Shown: piece after piece, positions 39,640 to 50,621 of the stretch
How the letters are laid out: each line of letters begins with the position of its first letter
Numbering within the stretch: position 1 is the stretch's first letter
Source: Euglena gracilis
Taxonomy: Eukaryota > Euglenida > Euglenophyceae > Euglenales
Assembly (NCBI GenBank): GCA_039621445.1
Contig: CP154957.1
Coordinates: forward strand, 19,856,714-19,920,713
Direction: 5' to 3'
DNA: 64,000 nt
Program-made: the position numbers and the translations under genes
Notes under the pieces: generated by a model
What the model was told of the DNA's origin: nothing
Databases searched by the model: none
The model's input: the letters and a program-made list of their open reading frames with translations, nothing else

Positions 39640-40085
39640 GCCATGGCGCAAAAAAAATCCTTTTTTGCGGCAGAAAAAATTTTGGCGCGGCTGTCGCGGC
39701 ACAAACAAAAATTATTGTCGCGGTGGTCGCGGCTCAAGGAAACACTTTTGCCGCAGTGGTCGCAACACATGCAATTTTTTGACGAGTGCACGAGGTGCAC
39801 ATTTTAGCAGCAGTGCAGCACCCAGCAATGTTAACAATGTCTCGATGATCACCAATGAAAAGTATGAACAATGCTTGCACAAATGTTAATTCCCTCCTGC
39901 CTGACACCAGCATCAAAGAGGCCAAAGGCCAAATAGGGAGAAGAAGTATGAAAAAGGTATACAAAACACACAAAAAAGTTGCTGCAGCAGTCTCGGTGCA
40001 CATACACACAAAATTTCTGCCGCGGCGCTGCCGGTTACACAAAAGATTTTTTCTGCAGTGGTCGTGGCACAGAAACATTTTTTCC
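39640..40085. repeat. Degenerate minisatellite of CGCAGTGGTCGCGGCAC-type units
   Basis: Two clusters (39640-39785 and 39975-40085) hold irregular units of about 30 bp alternating GC-rich GTGGTCGCGGC and A-rich segments. It is intronic. Confidence 0.6.
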
Positions 40086-40265
40086 GGTTGCACCAACTAC
40101 AAGTCTGGTCGACACATCCCGGGAACTGAAGCACGGCCACCTTTGCGGCAAGTGGGTTTGGGTAAGGCTCTGGCCAGCCACACCACTGGGGTGGTTGCTC
40201 GGTGGGGATGGATAGGGCACCCCCTCCTGCCCAAAACTGAAAACATTTGAAACTGTCAAATGGGG

Positions 40266-40379
40266 GCAGCACCAGAAGCGCCAGCGGCGGGCAGGAGCTG
40301 GGCCCAGCTGATGGTGTTGACCGCCAGGTTGAGCTGCTTCGTCAGCCCTTCCAGAGCCAGCGGGCTGTTCAAGACCGGT
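40266..40379 (-). CDS. Exon of the minus-strand zinc-finger gene
   Basis: After TTGAGTCCCAG it reads PVLNSPLALEGLTKQLNLAV then NTISWAQLLPAAG, an amphipathic helix-like segment. One leading base completes the codon left open by the previous exon (two bases). The donor is probably GTGCTGCC. Confidence 0.5.
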
Positions 40380-40853
40380 CTGGGACTCAATTTGCACGAG
40401 GGGGGAAACTGGAAGGCAGGAGGCCTTTGGAGGGAGGGACAAAAGGCATTTTGGCCTCGACATAACACAGGATTGAAAAAATAAATAACAGCACCTTGAT
40501 TTTGCCTAAAAGAAATTATTGAACTTCAAATTTAGATGCAAGTTTCAAATTCAGATGTTGTCCTTAGAAAATAGATCATTCATTTATCTGGACGCAAAAA
40601 AGATATCCAGTTTTTGCTGCTGGCACAATTATTCTGATGCGAGTGTAATCGCCACGTCTCAATCTCCTTAGGTATTCAGTTAATAAAGCTCATCTAGCAG
40701 GAGAGGCATCCTCAGGGAACACCTTTCAAACTTCATTGCTCTGACAGGGGAACCAAACAACAACTTCGGACGCCGGATAGTCCTGCTTCTCTTCTCTGGT
40801 GAACCTCTGCTCCTTCACGCCACGGACAGGCCACTGCTCATCGAGCACCACAC

Positions 40854-40951
40854 CCAAGGTGTGGAAGACGATTCATTTCGCTGTCGTCAAAGGGCCGCAG
40901 GGAGCTGCTCAGCAGCCCGTAGCCTTCCAAGTGGGCAATGGCGTGGAACAC
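40854..40951 (-). CDS. Exon of the minus-strand zinc-finger gene
   Basis: The acceptor CGGGTCCGTCTCAG is followed by GTG in phase 0. It reads VFHAIAHLEGYGLLSSSLRP then FDDSEMNRLPHL and leaves two bases before GTGTGGTG, matching the next exon. A second open frame just downstream is taken as intronic because the phase-matched donor removes it. Confidence 0.55.
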
Positions 40952-41048
40952 CTGAGACGGACCCGAGAGAGGCTGTCTCTGCTCTGTCGTTCAATCAGCT
41001 GGTGCCTTCTGCCAGGCCAGCGCCAGTCATACCTGCCCAAGGCTGGCT

Positions 41049-41400
41049 CAGGTTCGATATAAGGACAGGTGTCCGGACCCCCCTGCGGGCCATGGGGGGA
41101 CACCCCCCCCCCACGGTGCGCGGTCAGGGTGGCCGAATTTTCGGCCCGGCGCGAAGCGCCGGGCCGATTTTTGACCCCCCAAAACGACAGTGCCATTTTG
41201 GGCACTTTTTGGGCAATGTGCTGCAAAAATGGCGCAAAGCGCCGGAGGAGACCCTTTTTGGGGGGGGTGTCAATTTTGCCGAGGGTCGTCCGGACCCCCT
41301 TGCAGGTTGGTCCGGACCCCCCCCTGCGGGCCAGGAGGGGGTGGGGGGGGGGGACACCCCCCCACCTAAACCATGTACGCCCTCCTTATATCGAACCCTG
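41049..41400. mobile_element. Non-autonomous hAT-like element, 352 bp
   Basis: Left end CAGGTTCGATATAAGGA, right end TCCTTATATCGAACCCTG. It is flanked by perfect GGCTGGCT duplications (41041-41048 and 41401-41408). The interior is the inverted counterpart of 10970-11260, including the CGGCGCGAAGCGCCG palindrome and AAAATGGC-type blocks. It sits in an intron. Confidence 0.92.
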
Positions 41401-41829
41401 GGCTGGCTTGAGGACACTCGCACATTAATGGATTGGGAGTTGGACCTGATCTTCAATGATGAAAATGAAACAACAGCTGTTTAACAGTGTCAGTCTTTGG
41501 CATCGTGGCGTAATTGGAGAGATCTCATCTTAAGTGTGCCACTAACACTGTTCCCAGCCTATTCTCTTCTTGCAGGATTTTCTCCTTCTCCCCAACCCTG
41601 GGCACCATCCGGCCAGTGCCAGCTATCCCGGCAACACTTTACAGTTTTGTGGCAGGTATGCCGGAACTGGGAACCTATTCCAGGCTGCAGTTTCCAGTGC
41701 CCTCACAGGGCAAATTGGTGGATCCCTGACGTACTGGTACGAGGAGCCTGCAAGTTTGGGACCCAAAGTGTTCTCAGGCATACAAACCTCCCAGGGGCAT
41801 CCCCTACTACTGACCCCCCCAACTTTTCA

Positions 41830-41887
41830 GGAAATGCGCAAGGTATTTTGCCAACCCAGTTGTGGGCAAAATACCCTGCGCATTTCC
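41830..41887. repeat. Hairpin with about 23-bp arms
   Basis: GGAAATGCGCAAGGTATTTT and its near-perfect complement are separated by a 13-base loop. Only the GCAAGGT/ACCCTGC positions mismatch. Confidence 0.8.
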
Positions 41888-42173
41888 CGGAAAAATGCAA
41901 TTCATTAGCCCAGAAAAACACGTTTGTGCGAGAATGTTGAGTCTCGAGATACCTTTTCCCGCAGCACGTGCCTTTTCGTTGGTTGGACTCCATTGATGTC
42001 AAGGGGAATTATGCATTGGTTGGCTTTTATTCCTCCAACCTTCCCAGCTCATCCGCTTACGCATTAATGGACGGCACTCATTGATGCATATGCATATGCA
42101 TATGCATAATACACTCACGCACTCACTCACTCAGTCACTTGCTTGCACTCAAAACCCACACACCAGCCACCAC

Positions 42174-42320
42174 CGTGGGGTTGGCACTGGTGATGTCCGC
42201 CACAGACACCGCGGAGGTACTGCACCCCAGGGCGGTGGCCTTCACGGCGATATCCACCATCACCATCATTTCTCGGCCCGCCAGCTGCCGGGTGGAGTTG
42301 TCGTTGGCGGCGAAGTACAC
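42174..42320 (-). CDS. Exon of the minus-strand zinc-finger gene
   Basis: The acceptor AACCCCCCTCCCCATCAG precedes GTG. It has 49 codons, phase 0 at both ends, with donor GTGGTGGC. It reads VYFAANDNSTRQLAGREMMV then MVDIAVKATALGCSTS. The alternating hydrophobic pattern suggests beta strands. No family recognised. Confidence 0.6.
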
Positions 42321-42550
42321 CTGATGGGGAGGGGGGTTGGGTCGCGAGGGGTGAATGGGATGGAATGGAAGGTTCCTCCCCACTACACGGCATAACTTGA
42401 ATGCACATCGGGACATTGTAAACCAGGTTTTGAATAATGCTGAGCTCTTAATAAGCGCGCCCCCACCCCTTCATTGACCTATAAACCGGCCCACTCCATG
42501 GAGCTCTTTTGAAATGCAATGGTTTTGTGCCCGAAACGGGAGGCCAGGGG

Positions 42551-42864
42551 TCGAAAGACGCTCATTTTCGGCTCAAAAACAGGTTTTCCGGGTCCAGGAG
42601 GCCAAAAAACATGGTTTCGGGCAAAAAGAAATTTTGTGGATTTTTTCGACTTTTTTGACCCAGAACTGACCCAAAATGTTTTGGGCCCAAAATGGGGCGC
42701 TGGCGGGTCGAAAAGCGCTCATTTTCCGCTCAAAAACAGTTTTTCCGGGTCCGGGAGACCAAAAAACATGATTTTGGGCCAACATGATTTTTTCGGTTTT
42801 TTTTGGATTTTTTTCGACTTTTTTGTCCGAAAACGGCCTTGTCGGACAGTGGGAAAAGTGTACA
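42551..42864 (+). repeat. Tandem direct duplication, unit about 157 bp
   Basis: Two copies begin TCGAAAGACGCTCATTTT (42551) and TCGAAAAGCGCTCATTTT (42708). Both contain AAAAACAG, TTTTCCGGGTCC, CCAAAAAACATG and TTTTTTCGACTTTTTTG. It is intronic. Confidence 0.8.
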
Positions 42865-43609
42865 AAATGTCCCAAATTGGCCGAAAAACGGCCGTATCTC
42901 GGGCTTGCGGGGAAATAAAAATACCGGTAGATGGGGCGTTCCAAGAGCTTCAAATTAGGTCTCCGGACATTTCATTTGATTTTGCATCATTTTTGAGAAA
43001 TTTTGAAAACATCGATTTTTGGGCCCGAAATGGCAGAGTCCAAAGGGGGGGGGGCTAATCCAGGGGGCGGGCCAATCCTGCCCAGTTTGGACCCCTTCGC
43101 ATGAAAAACTCGGGGCCTGGCGGGGAGTTTGGGGTCATATGGCGGTGATTCGGAAACTAGAAATCCAGTCATTCGCGACTGAAAAAAAAGGGGGGAACCG
43201 GGCCGGGGTCATGGTGATAATCCGCGGTTTTCACGGTCTACCGGTTGGACCCCCACCTTTTCCCTGGTGGTAAGCTTCGCTCTTACTCTAAAGAGATAAG
43301 AGCTCAGCAACCCCCACTTTTAACCCCCCGGTTATAGGATCCTGTTTAGTGGTTGGCCCCGAGGGGGGGGGGTTATAAGTGGGGCGTCGGGTTTAGTTTG
43401 TTGACTTGTATTTGCAACACATATAACATATAATCTTGAAGACGTGTCCTTTGGCATAGCAAATTTTGGACAATTTTTTAACAAAAATCAGGCATAAAAA
43501 CATTCAAAGCCCCATTTCCACCTTGGGCAGGGCTGTATGGTCCCACCCGGGAGGTCTGGAGGCCACCCACATGGCACCTGCGCAAGGAAAAGGTGACAAA
43601 GGTGCCGAA

Positions 43610-43760
43610 GGAAAATTTTGGCCGAAAAAGTCGCCTCCCTTGGAAATACGAGGAGGACTGGTGGGGTGGGGGGGGCGGACCCCCACCAGGATGGGGTGGG
43701 GTGTTTCACCCACCACGCATGGGGTTGCAGGGATTCCTGTAGAGCCCTGAACTCAGGGGG
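43610..43760. repeat. Decayed relative of the 33245-33467 element
   Basis: It shares GGAAATACGAGGAGG followed by G and C runs and CCCACCA blocks. Inverted ends are not recognisable. Confidence 0.4.
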
Positions 43761-44162
43761 GGGGGGCAGCGCCGCATGGTTTTCCAGTCAGGGGACCCCC
43801 AACCCCCCCCCCCCGGGTGGGGGGTGTGGGAAGTGAGTTTATTTTCTATTGGCTAGCAAAAATGGCAGCCGGTGGACCCTGAGGCCTGGAGAAAAAATCT
43901 GATCAGGTCACACTTTTAACATTCTGTTGGCATTGGAAAATCTTGTTCGGTTTATCTCATAATTTTGCGAGAACTTCTTGACACGGCATGTCAACATGTG
44001 GGGTCTGTGGAGGACCTAGAATGAATCTGGAAACGGTTATGTACAATTTGAATATCCAAAAAAACTTTGGGGGCTTCAGCTGCCTGGCTAGAAATCAGGC
44101 ATTCAAAGAAAGCCCCCCCAACAAATGCAGAGGGGCACATCAAAAAAAAAACTACCACATGC

Positions 44163-44270
44163 CTTCATGGAGATCAGGGTGTCGCTCAGCTGATGCAGCG
44201 TGTTGGTACAGTTGTCCACGCGCTGGGCATCGATATCGCACTCGTCCACCCATTTCTGGATCTTCTCCAC
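44163..44270 (-). CDS. Exon of the minus-strand zinc-finger gene, coiled-coil-like
   Basis: 36 codons in phase 0-0, from a C run ending CCCCACAG to GCATGT. It reads VEKIQKWVDECDIDAQRVDN then CTNTLHQLSDTLISMK. Hydrophobic residues spaced 3-4 apart suggest a helix/coiled coil. The best donor is GC rather than GT (AAG/GCATGT), a known minor splice class. Confidence 0.6.
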
Positions 44271-44959
44271 CTGTGGGGGGGGGGGGGCGATGACACCAGT
44301 GGAATAACACCAGGAGGTGAAATATCTGCGGAGAGGATGGCCCATTTCTATTTGTTATTTTTTGATCAAGTTTATTATTCAAGAGCCATGAAAGGACACT
44401 CAACCCACCCGGCAAGCCTGGCAGGGGACCAGGCTTGTGCTTACCGACTGGGGGGGGAGGGTGCTATAGGGTGCCTGCCCCTAGCAGGCACACCCCCGGG
44501 GGGTCAGAGAAAATTTTCATTGAAAATGGCCTTTTGGGGGGCTCCGGCGCCGGGGTCGGAGGGGGGTGCCTGGCACCCCCAACCCCCCCCCTGGGGGGTC
44601 AGATGGGCTGCTATAGTGCGTGCCCCTAGCGCCCGCCCATCCCCTGTGGGGTAGGCACCCGACTAAGCACAAGCCTGCAGGGGACTATCCCCCAAAAATG
44701 GGACTTCTGAAGATTTGCCGGAAAGACAATTCTGGCACTGTGCACCGGAACCCAGATCGCCATAGCAGGAACCCCCCAAGCGTCCCCAAGCGTCAAGGGT
44801 GGGGCCCGAGGTTGGGATGGACATCGGAGGCCTTTGGGGGATCTGTGGGAATATTTCTGCTGGAGGGCACTTGTCACCTTTCCAGGATTTTCATTAAGCC
44901 ACATTTGGATGTCTTGAACTATCATTCACAAAAAAAAGTCAAAAAAAAACATGGTTTTT

Positions 44960-45215
44960 TTGCAATGCAGTCAAAAAATGGACAAAATATGGCCAAAAGT
45001 GGGGGAAAAAACTGCCAGAAACTGCAAGAAATGAATAAATTTAGCCAAAAACAGAGAAGCCAAAAATGCTGGCCAAAAATGGCATAAAAGGGGCCAAAGG
45101 TGGCCTAAAAGTGGCCAGAAGCGCCCAAAAGCAGCCAGAAGGAGTAAAAAAAAAGCCAAAGGCAGCCAGAAGCAACAAGAAGGAACCAAAGGTCGCCAGA
45201 AATGGCCGAAAATAG
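44960..45215 (+). repeat. Degenerate GGCCAAAA/GCCAGAAG repeats
   Basis: Irregular 8-12 bp units like those in 5575-5900 and inside 10966-12381. No ends identified. It is intronic. Confidence 0.5.
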
Positions 45216-45637
45216 CCCAAACCAGGTAAACTTCATGCAGTTATTGCTCATGCTCACTGATCAAAAATTTTGTCTTATCCGCAGACATCCGTAATTATCT
45301 GTATTTTGGGGTTTCTGGTTTTATCAGTACTTGTGTGGTTATCCGTTTCAGGATGAGCACCAATCCCTGGCCCCTGCCACCCTGGGGCCGGACCGAGTTA
45401 AAAACAATCCTCCTCCTGCACCTTGTCGATCGAATGCATGGAGAGTGAAAGTCGCCCAAACAGACAGAACCCCACAGCCGGGAGGTGTGGGTGCGGGTCA
45501 ACCCTCCTCGCCCAGCATAGCATTGTCAGGGAAAATTCTTGGGCGCTGAAGGAAAGTCTTGACCAAAAAACAAAAAACCTGCGCCTCAGCGGGTCACGAA
45601 AAAAAATACGACTTGTTCAGGGGACATCGGTGCATAC

Positions 45638-45759
45638 GTCCACCCGCAGCTTCTCCAGCTGCAGCTCGTGCTTCACCTCCTTTAGGTGGCCGTGGGAGTG
45701 CTGCTTGTGGCTGGTCAGCACCTGCTCGCTGGGGAACTCCTTCTTGCAATACAGACAGG
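45638..45759 (-). CDS. Exon encoding a C2H2 zinc finger
   Basis: It reads CLYCKKEFPSEQVLTSHKQH then SHGHLKEVKHELQLEKLRVD, with donor GTATGC. Spacing is C-x2-C-x3-F-x5-L-x2-H-x4-H, the classical C2H2 pattern, followed by a charged helix. The 3' end is phase 0 and fits the next exon. The 5' border is uncertain: no AG lies between an upstream in-frame TGA and the first Cys. The nearest AG falls inside the finger, after Cys-Lys. Confidence 0.6.
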
Positions 45760-46093
45760 TGGCGGCAGGGTCAAGACAAACAAAAAACCATCATTTGGCC
45801 ATTCATCAAAGACAAGAGTTGATTTGGGGAGACAAGAGTTGATTTGGGGGGTGGCGTTCTCCCCAAAGCCAAAATGAAAAACATGAATCCGGCGTTGGTT
45901 TGCCAAACAACTGTAATACATCAATGCCGTATTTATCGCGGGGACCCCCCAAAACCTTCTTCCAGAGAGCCAGCTTAACCCCCCCAAAAAACAGAAGTGG
46001 TGCATGCAGCACACATGCGCACACGTCCAAATAGAGCAGCAGTGTTATCGGGGGGGGGGGGGCTCAAGAATCCAAGCGCATTGCACAGGGCAC

Positions 46094-46178
46094 CCCGTCC
46101 CTGGCAGAGGGACTGCCGGGCCCCCAGAGGGTTTCCAGTCCGCTTGTCGCAGATGGCCTTGTGCTCCCCCAGGGACTC
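46094..46178 (-). CDS. Exon completing a C2HC zinc finger
   Basis: The acceptor CTGCTCTGCCGCAG precedes GAG in phase 0. It reads ESLGEHKAICDKRTGNPLGA. Joined to the upstream exon (CTFCLRTFPDK) it makes a C-x2-C ... L-x2-H-x3-C finger split by the intron after Lys. The 3' border is not firm; GTGCCC is one candidate donor. Confidence 0.6.
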
Positions 46179-46579
46179 CTGCGGCAGAGCAGCAAATGCG
46201 TTGCAAGTAGCAAGTCGCAAGTCGCGGCAGACAACTCGGTGCCGATTGGGGTACACGGAGGAATCACAGCCCTGCCCCAAATAATCCCCAAATATAAAGC
46301 TGGGGGGCTTCATATTTGGGGATTTCAAGACCCTCATGGGGGGAGGGGCTTTCTATTTGGGGAGGGAATCAAAAATTTTGGGTGGCCTCTACCATCGAAG
46401 GCTTTCAACTACAATCAAATGCCAATTTTGCCAACGTTTCATTGTGTACCTCCTATTTCCCCAAAAATTTTGCAAATTTTGTCCGAAATGCATGATTGCT
46501 GGTGGAAAATTGTTATATCTACCCGAATTTTCTGCTTTTTTCCTGAATGACACCATCGGCGAGCTTTGCATTGGGGGGT

Positions 46580-46760
<181 letters not shown>

Positions 46761-46993
46761 CGTGTACGTGCGTGTGCGTGCGTGCGTGTGTATTTATTTT
46801 AATATATGTATGTGTATGCATATATACATATATATTTGGGTGGCAAGGTATTTATTTGGGTGGCTTTATATTGGGGGGGGGGTATGCCATTCCATCCGCA
46901 AAATCAGGCAGCTCAAGAGTGACTACCAAATCAAAAGCACACAATGGTCACCAGATTACAGCCACAAGGCCACAGGGGGGCAAGGCAAAACAC

Positions 46994-47107
46994 CTTGTCG
47001 GGGAACGTTCGCAGGCAGAAAGTGCAGTCCCATGTGAGGTAGAAGTTGTCCAGTTTCCAGTTGTCCATCTCCGTGAGGTACTTCAACGACTGCAGGGATG
47101 ACTTGTG
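46994..47107 (-). CDS. Exon with the first half of a C2HC zinc finger
   Basis: 38 codons in phase 0-0: HKSSLQSLKYLTEMDNWKLD then NFYLTWDCTFCLRTFPDK, donor AAG/GTGTTTTG. The CTFC pair is the first half of the finger completed by the next exon. The acceptor is taken at CACCTGGAG. Confidence 0.62.
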
Positions 47108-47468
47108 CTCCAGGTGGGCACGTGTGAGTCCCCCCACCCTGCCTTCCCCAGGACTTGTCACCCATCAAATCAGATGGTACAGGGACGCCGATAACTGGAA
47201 TGCCTGCCTTCGTTGGGCATTTCGACAGGTTTTCACCCTGGCACCAGAGGTCCATTATTTGAGGTCAATTGGGCTGTTATCAAGGACAGTGGTTTCCCAG
47301 GCATAAATTTATTCCTAGCCCGACACCCTTCCTAACCCCTCAATTCAAACCCATTTTCATTCCAAACGAGCCTTTTGTACCATGAGTTTGCACCACGTTT
47401 GCCACACCAACACTGTATCCATCGCCGAAGTGCGCCGCCAGAATATGTTCGCCCGAGGCCACCCCTAG

Positions 47469-47655
47469 CCATGATGCTGCGGCGCTCGCGCTTCTTGGTG
47501 GCGGGCTCGGCCCAGATCACGGGCTTTGGGAAGAGGCGGTCCTCCGGGTCGGGGCGGTGCCCGCCAGGCGCCAGCTTGGCCTTGGAGGTGGCCGGCAGTG
47601 GCGGCCCCCCGCCGTGCCACGGCCTGCTCCGCTGCCTGTGGCCTGGGCAGTGGGC
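47469..47655 (-). CDS. Exon of the minus-strand zinc-finger gene, basic and Pro-rich
   Basis: The acceptor CCCCCACCCGTGCAG precedes GCC in phase 0. It reads AHCPGHRQRSRPWHGGGPPL, then PEDRLFPKPVIWAEP and TKKRERRSIM. The end is unsure. A phase-0 donor exists after LFPKP (GTGATC), and another candidate lies past SIM. Confidence 0.5.
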
Positions 47656-48041
47656 CTGCACGGGTGGGGGAAAATGGACAAGTGTTTGAAAACGTCCCAC
47701 TGGAGGAATGCGATCAGTTGCGCAGTTTCATCTACAGCTGCAAAAATGCGGGGGCCGATTGCTTCAGAAAATCTGCATAAACTTTTCCATGGAAAACCCC
47801 CGCTTTATCCATGATCGTTAAAACACCACTGGGAAAAATTCTGGCAGAACGGACGCCAGAAACCCAAAATATGGCGAAAATACAAGAATGGCGTTCCACG
47901 AACATTGCGGCATCCTGATTGAACCAAAGCACCAACAAGACAGGAAAATTGAAACAATTCAAATGTATGGAGGAAGACAATGCAGAAATACGAGTTTTCA
48001 TTTCTGGTCCATTTGGGGCTCTTCATAAAACGGCAAATAAC

Positions 48042-48188
48042 ATGAAGTCTGATGGGCAGCAGCGACTGGCGGCAGGTGGCCCCCCGGCCGTCGTCCACTC
48101 GCCACCAGGACTGCAGGCATTGTTCGGGTTGGTTGGGCAACCTCCCCAAATCCTTCTTCTTCTCCCCTCGGGAAGCCCCCAGCCAGCC
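48042..48188 (-). CDS. Exon of the minus-strand zinc-finger gene
   Basis: The acceptor CCCCCCCCTACAG precedes GGC in phase 0. It reads GWLGASRGEKKKDLGRLPNQ then PEQCLQSWWRVDDG. Two phase-0 donors are possible: GTTATT, giving 49 codons, or GTGGAC, giving a shorter exon. Confidence 0.45.
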
Positions 48189-48779
48189 CTGTAGGGGGGG
48201 GGTCAGAGAGCAGGTCAGGGTCGGAGGTCTCTTGCCCCGGCATGTGTGGTGGTTGAAATGGTTGAGTTCCGTACCCCCCCCCTGTTAAAAAAAATGTCAA
48301 AAAATAACCCATTTTGGGATATTTTCACAATTGTTTTGGGGGGTCTGGGTTTTTTTGGTTTTTCTTCCCAAAAACCGTGGGGTCTTATTTGGGGGTAATT
48401 TAGTGTTTGGATTCTTGCAGAAAATCCGCAGGGGGGTTCTAATTTTGGGGTGGTATTCTTGAAAGCCAAAATTGTCCTTCAAAGATTTTTTCGCACAGAT
48501 AGTTCCGCATAAATCCAAAAAGAGGACCCCAACCAAACATGGACGGGAATCAGAATTGATTTCCAAAGAAAGAAGGGAGGCATAGAATCACATTTGTTGT
48601 TTGCGTCTCACTAAGTCAAATCATTTTTGTGCCAATAACAGCAAGAGCATAAACAATGAAGAACAAGATGACAAAAAAAAAAACGAGCCCCCAAATAGCA
48701 GGAAAAAACAGTTTCCTTTAAATGCCCTGAATTTCCAGGAGCTGATTTAAGGGCATTGGGTGTTCGCTCAGCCAGTCAC

Positions 48780-48892
48780 CTGGCGTCGGCACACCATTCC
48801 GCTGGACGCCTTGGTGGTGGCAACTGGCTTGGGCTTCCCCTTCGCGTCGCCCGACGGCGCCTTTTTGCCGGAGCGGGCTGGCTGCTGGGGCA
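48780..48892 (-). CDS. Exon of the minus-strand zinc-finger gene, Lys/Pro-rich linker
   Basis: It begins with two bases after CCCCAGACAG that complete a codon with the single base left upstream. It reads PQQPARSGKKAPSGDAKGKP then KPVATTKASSGMVCRRQ and ends in phase 0 at GTGACTGG. Basic and probably unstructured. Confidence 0.55.
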
Positions 48893-49425
48893 CTGTCTGG
48901 GGCAACGAGGGGGGGGTCGGAAGCACTAACACATTAGCACGAACTGCTGGCACAGGCAGAGGGGGACGTAATTACGGTTTTACCATCGCATAGTTCTCCG
49001 TGGCTTGCCTGTGTTCGTACTCAACATTTTGCAACATTGTTTTGCAACAGGGAAGCGCCAGTCATTCATTATGGGAGAGCGAAAGGTTGTTAGCATCGAC
49101 CCTGTTCGCTCGCACCAGCTGGCACTCATCCAGACCAGCGACAACAAAGGTGGGGAGAAAAACTAACGCAAATGCCACTCACTTCCCCAAAACATCACAA
49201 ATAATGACGGGTTTGGCACCCCTCTTGCCAAATCCTCCAGTTAAGTTATATAGGGATTGTTCAAGGACTTCTTACAACAAAACCTGGGATGGTTTTCATC
49301 ATGTTGTGTGACACCCCCATTTGCAGAGCACCATAAAAATGGTAACAAATTGAAGGTTATTAACCCTTGTCTTGTGTTAAAAAAAAACAGCAAACGATAG
49401 AAATCGATTCGGGCACACAATGCAC

Positions 49426-49495
49426 CAGTCGCTTTTGCAACCTTCTTGGGGCTGCCTTCGCTTTTGGGTGCCTTCGTCTTCTTCTCTTCGACAGA
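49426..49495 (-). CDS. Exon of the minus-strand zinc-finger gene, Lys-rich
   Basis: It reads KKTKAPKSEGSPKKVAKAT and leaves one base before GTGCATTG. The acceptor is ambiguous: CGAAGAG gives the phase required by the exon at 50466. An alternative begins eight bases upstream. Confidence 0.45.
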
Positions 49496-49699
49496 AGCAT
49501 CAGCTTGGAAAAGATGCTCTCAGCTTCGGGCCCAGAAGGTGTTGTATATTGTGGCTGGCTTTTGGCATTGGGCCAATGATTCTGAAGAGCAGATAGAATT
49601 TGGACTTCTTGGGAGTATGGAAGTGGAGGCATTAATAATGGAGGTGAAAATGCAATCCCACATGTTATCCAGAGCAAGTAAACTCCCCAAATAATGTAC

Positions 49700-50040
49700 C
49701 TGGGGGGGTATATTATTTGGGATCCGAAGTCAGGGGCCACCGGGGGGGGGGGGTATTATTTGGTGGGGTATATGCTATGGGCAATTTTTCAAACTGTAAA
49801 AAACCACCAAAAAAACTCACACGTTTACATGATATCTGACTTTGCGCATCTTTGACACTTTTATTTAGGTTGATACTGCCTCAAAGTTCGGGACCACCAG
49901 GTTTTTTTTGAACGGAAATTCAGAATTTTCTGCCTTGCTTGATTTTCAACTCTTGGGTGTGGCAGAGGGGGTGTTATATTATTTGGGCAGCCGAAGTCCC
50001 GGGCCAGGGGGGGACATTATTGGGGGGGGGGATATTTTGG
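49700..50040. repeat. Two related TATTATTTGG/G-run repeats
   Basis: 49693-49765 and 49970-50040 share TATATTATTTGGG, CCGAAGTC, a GGGCC segment, a long G run and TATTATT. They are probably fragments of one inverted-repeat element. Intronic. Confidence 0.5.
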
Positions 50041-50465
50041 GGGTTTGGGTTAGCGATGCTCATGCACCCAAAACACCTGCTGCTGGAAAACCACAACGAA
50101 ATTACAAGGAACCTTCAGATTGTTGAATGAATAATATTTGGGTGTTTTTGTCGAAGCAAGAAAACACCAAACAGTGTCAACTCTTAATGTCAAGGGCATG
50201 TGTACTTGCACAACCTTCTGAAAGGAGAATGTGACAAACATGGATTCTAACATCTAATGCCATTCCAAGTAGCACATGTGCTCTCCACAGAAACCCCCTT
50301 CACGATGAAATGTAACAACCCACAAGGTTCACCACACACAGAGTTCACCACTCACAGGGTTCCTTGACCCAACGCAAAAGGCAGCCAGGGGTCACCAACC
50401 CCCCCCCCTCAGACCACGCCCCCTGGTGTGACCTGTGTTCCCATCGGCCCAAAGGTCACCCAAAC

Positions 50466-50621
50466 CTTGTGGAAAACCCTCACGGTTTTCCTTTCTGCCC
50501 GTGGCTGTTCTTCTTCCAGACAAGAAACCACTGCTATGTACCCCAAAGGGCATCCTTTGGTGGCCTCATTGAGGTCAGTGACGTCCTCCAACTGCCCGGG
50601 CTTCTTTTTGGAGCCATCCAC
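50466..50621 (-). CDS. Exon of the minus-strand zinc-finger gene
   Basis: Exactly 52 codons in phase 0-0, from CATGCACGGAG to GTTTGGGT. It reads VDGSKKKPGQLEDVTDLNEA, TKGCPLGYIAVVSCLEEE then RKTVRVFHK. The GCPLGYIAVV stretch looks like a folded domain. No family recognised. Confidence 0.58.

Noticed and set aside
40757-40853. Second minus-strand frame (VVLDEQWPVRG ...) after the exon at 40854
   Set aside because: A donor that fits the next exon's phase places it in the intron; it is kept only as an alternative.
49050-49152. Plus-strand exon-like segment (KRQSFIMG ... LIQTSDNK) with AG and GT borders
   Set aside because: It is isolated, lies within an intron of the better supported minus-strand gene, and no partner exon in phase was found.
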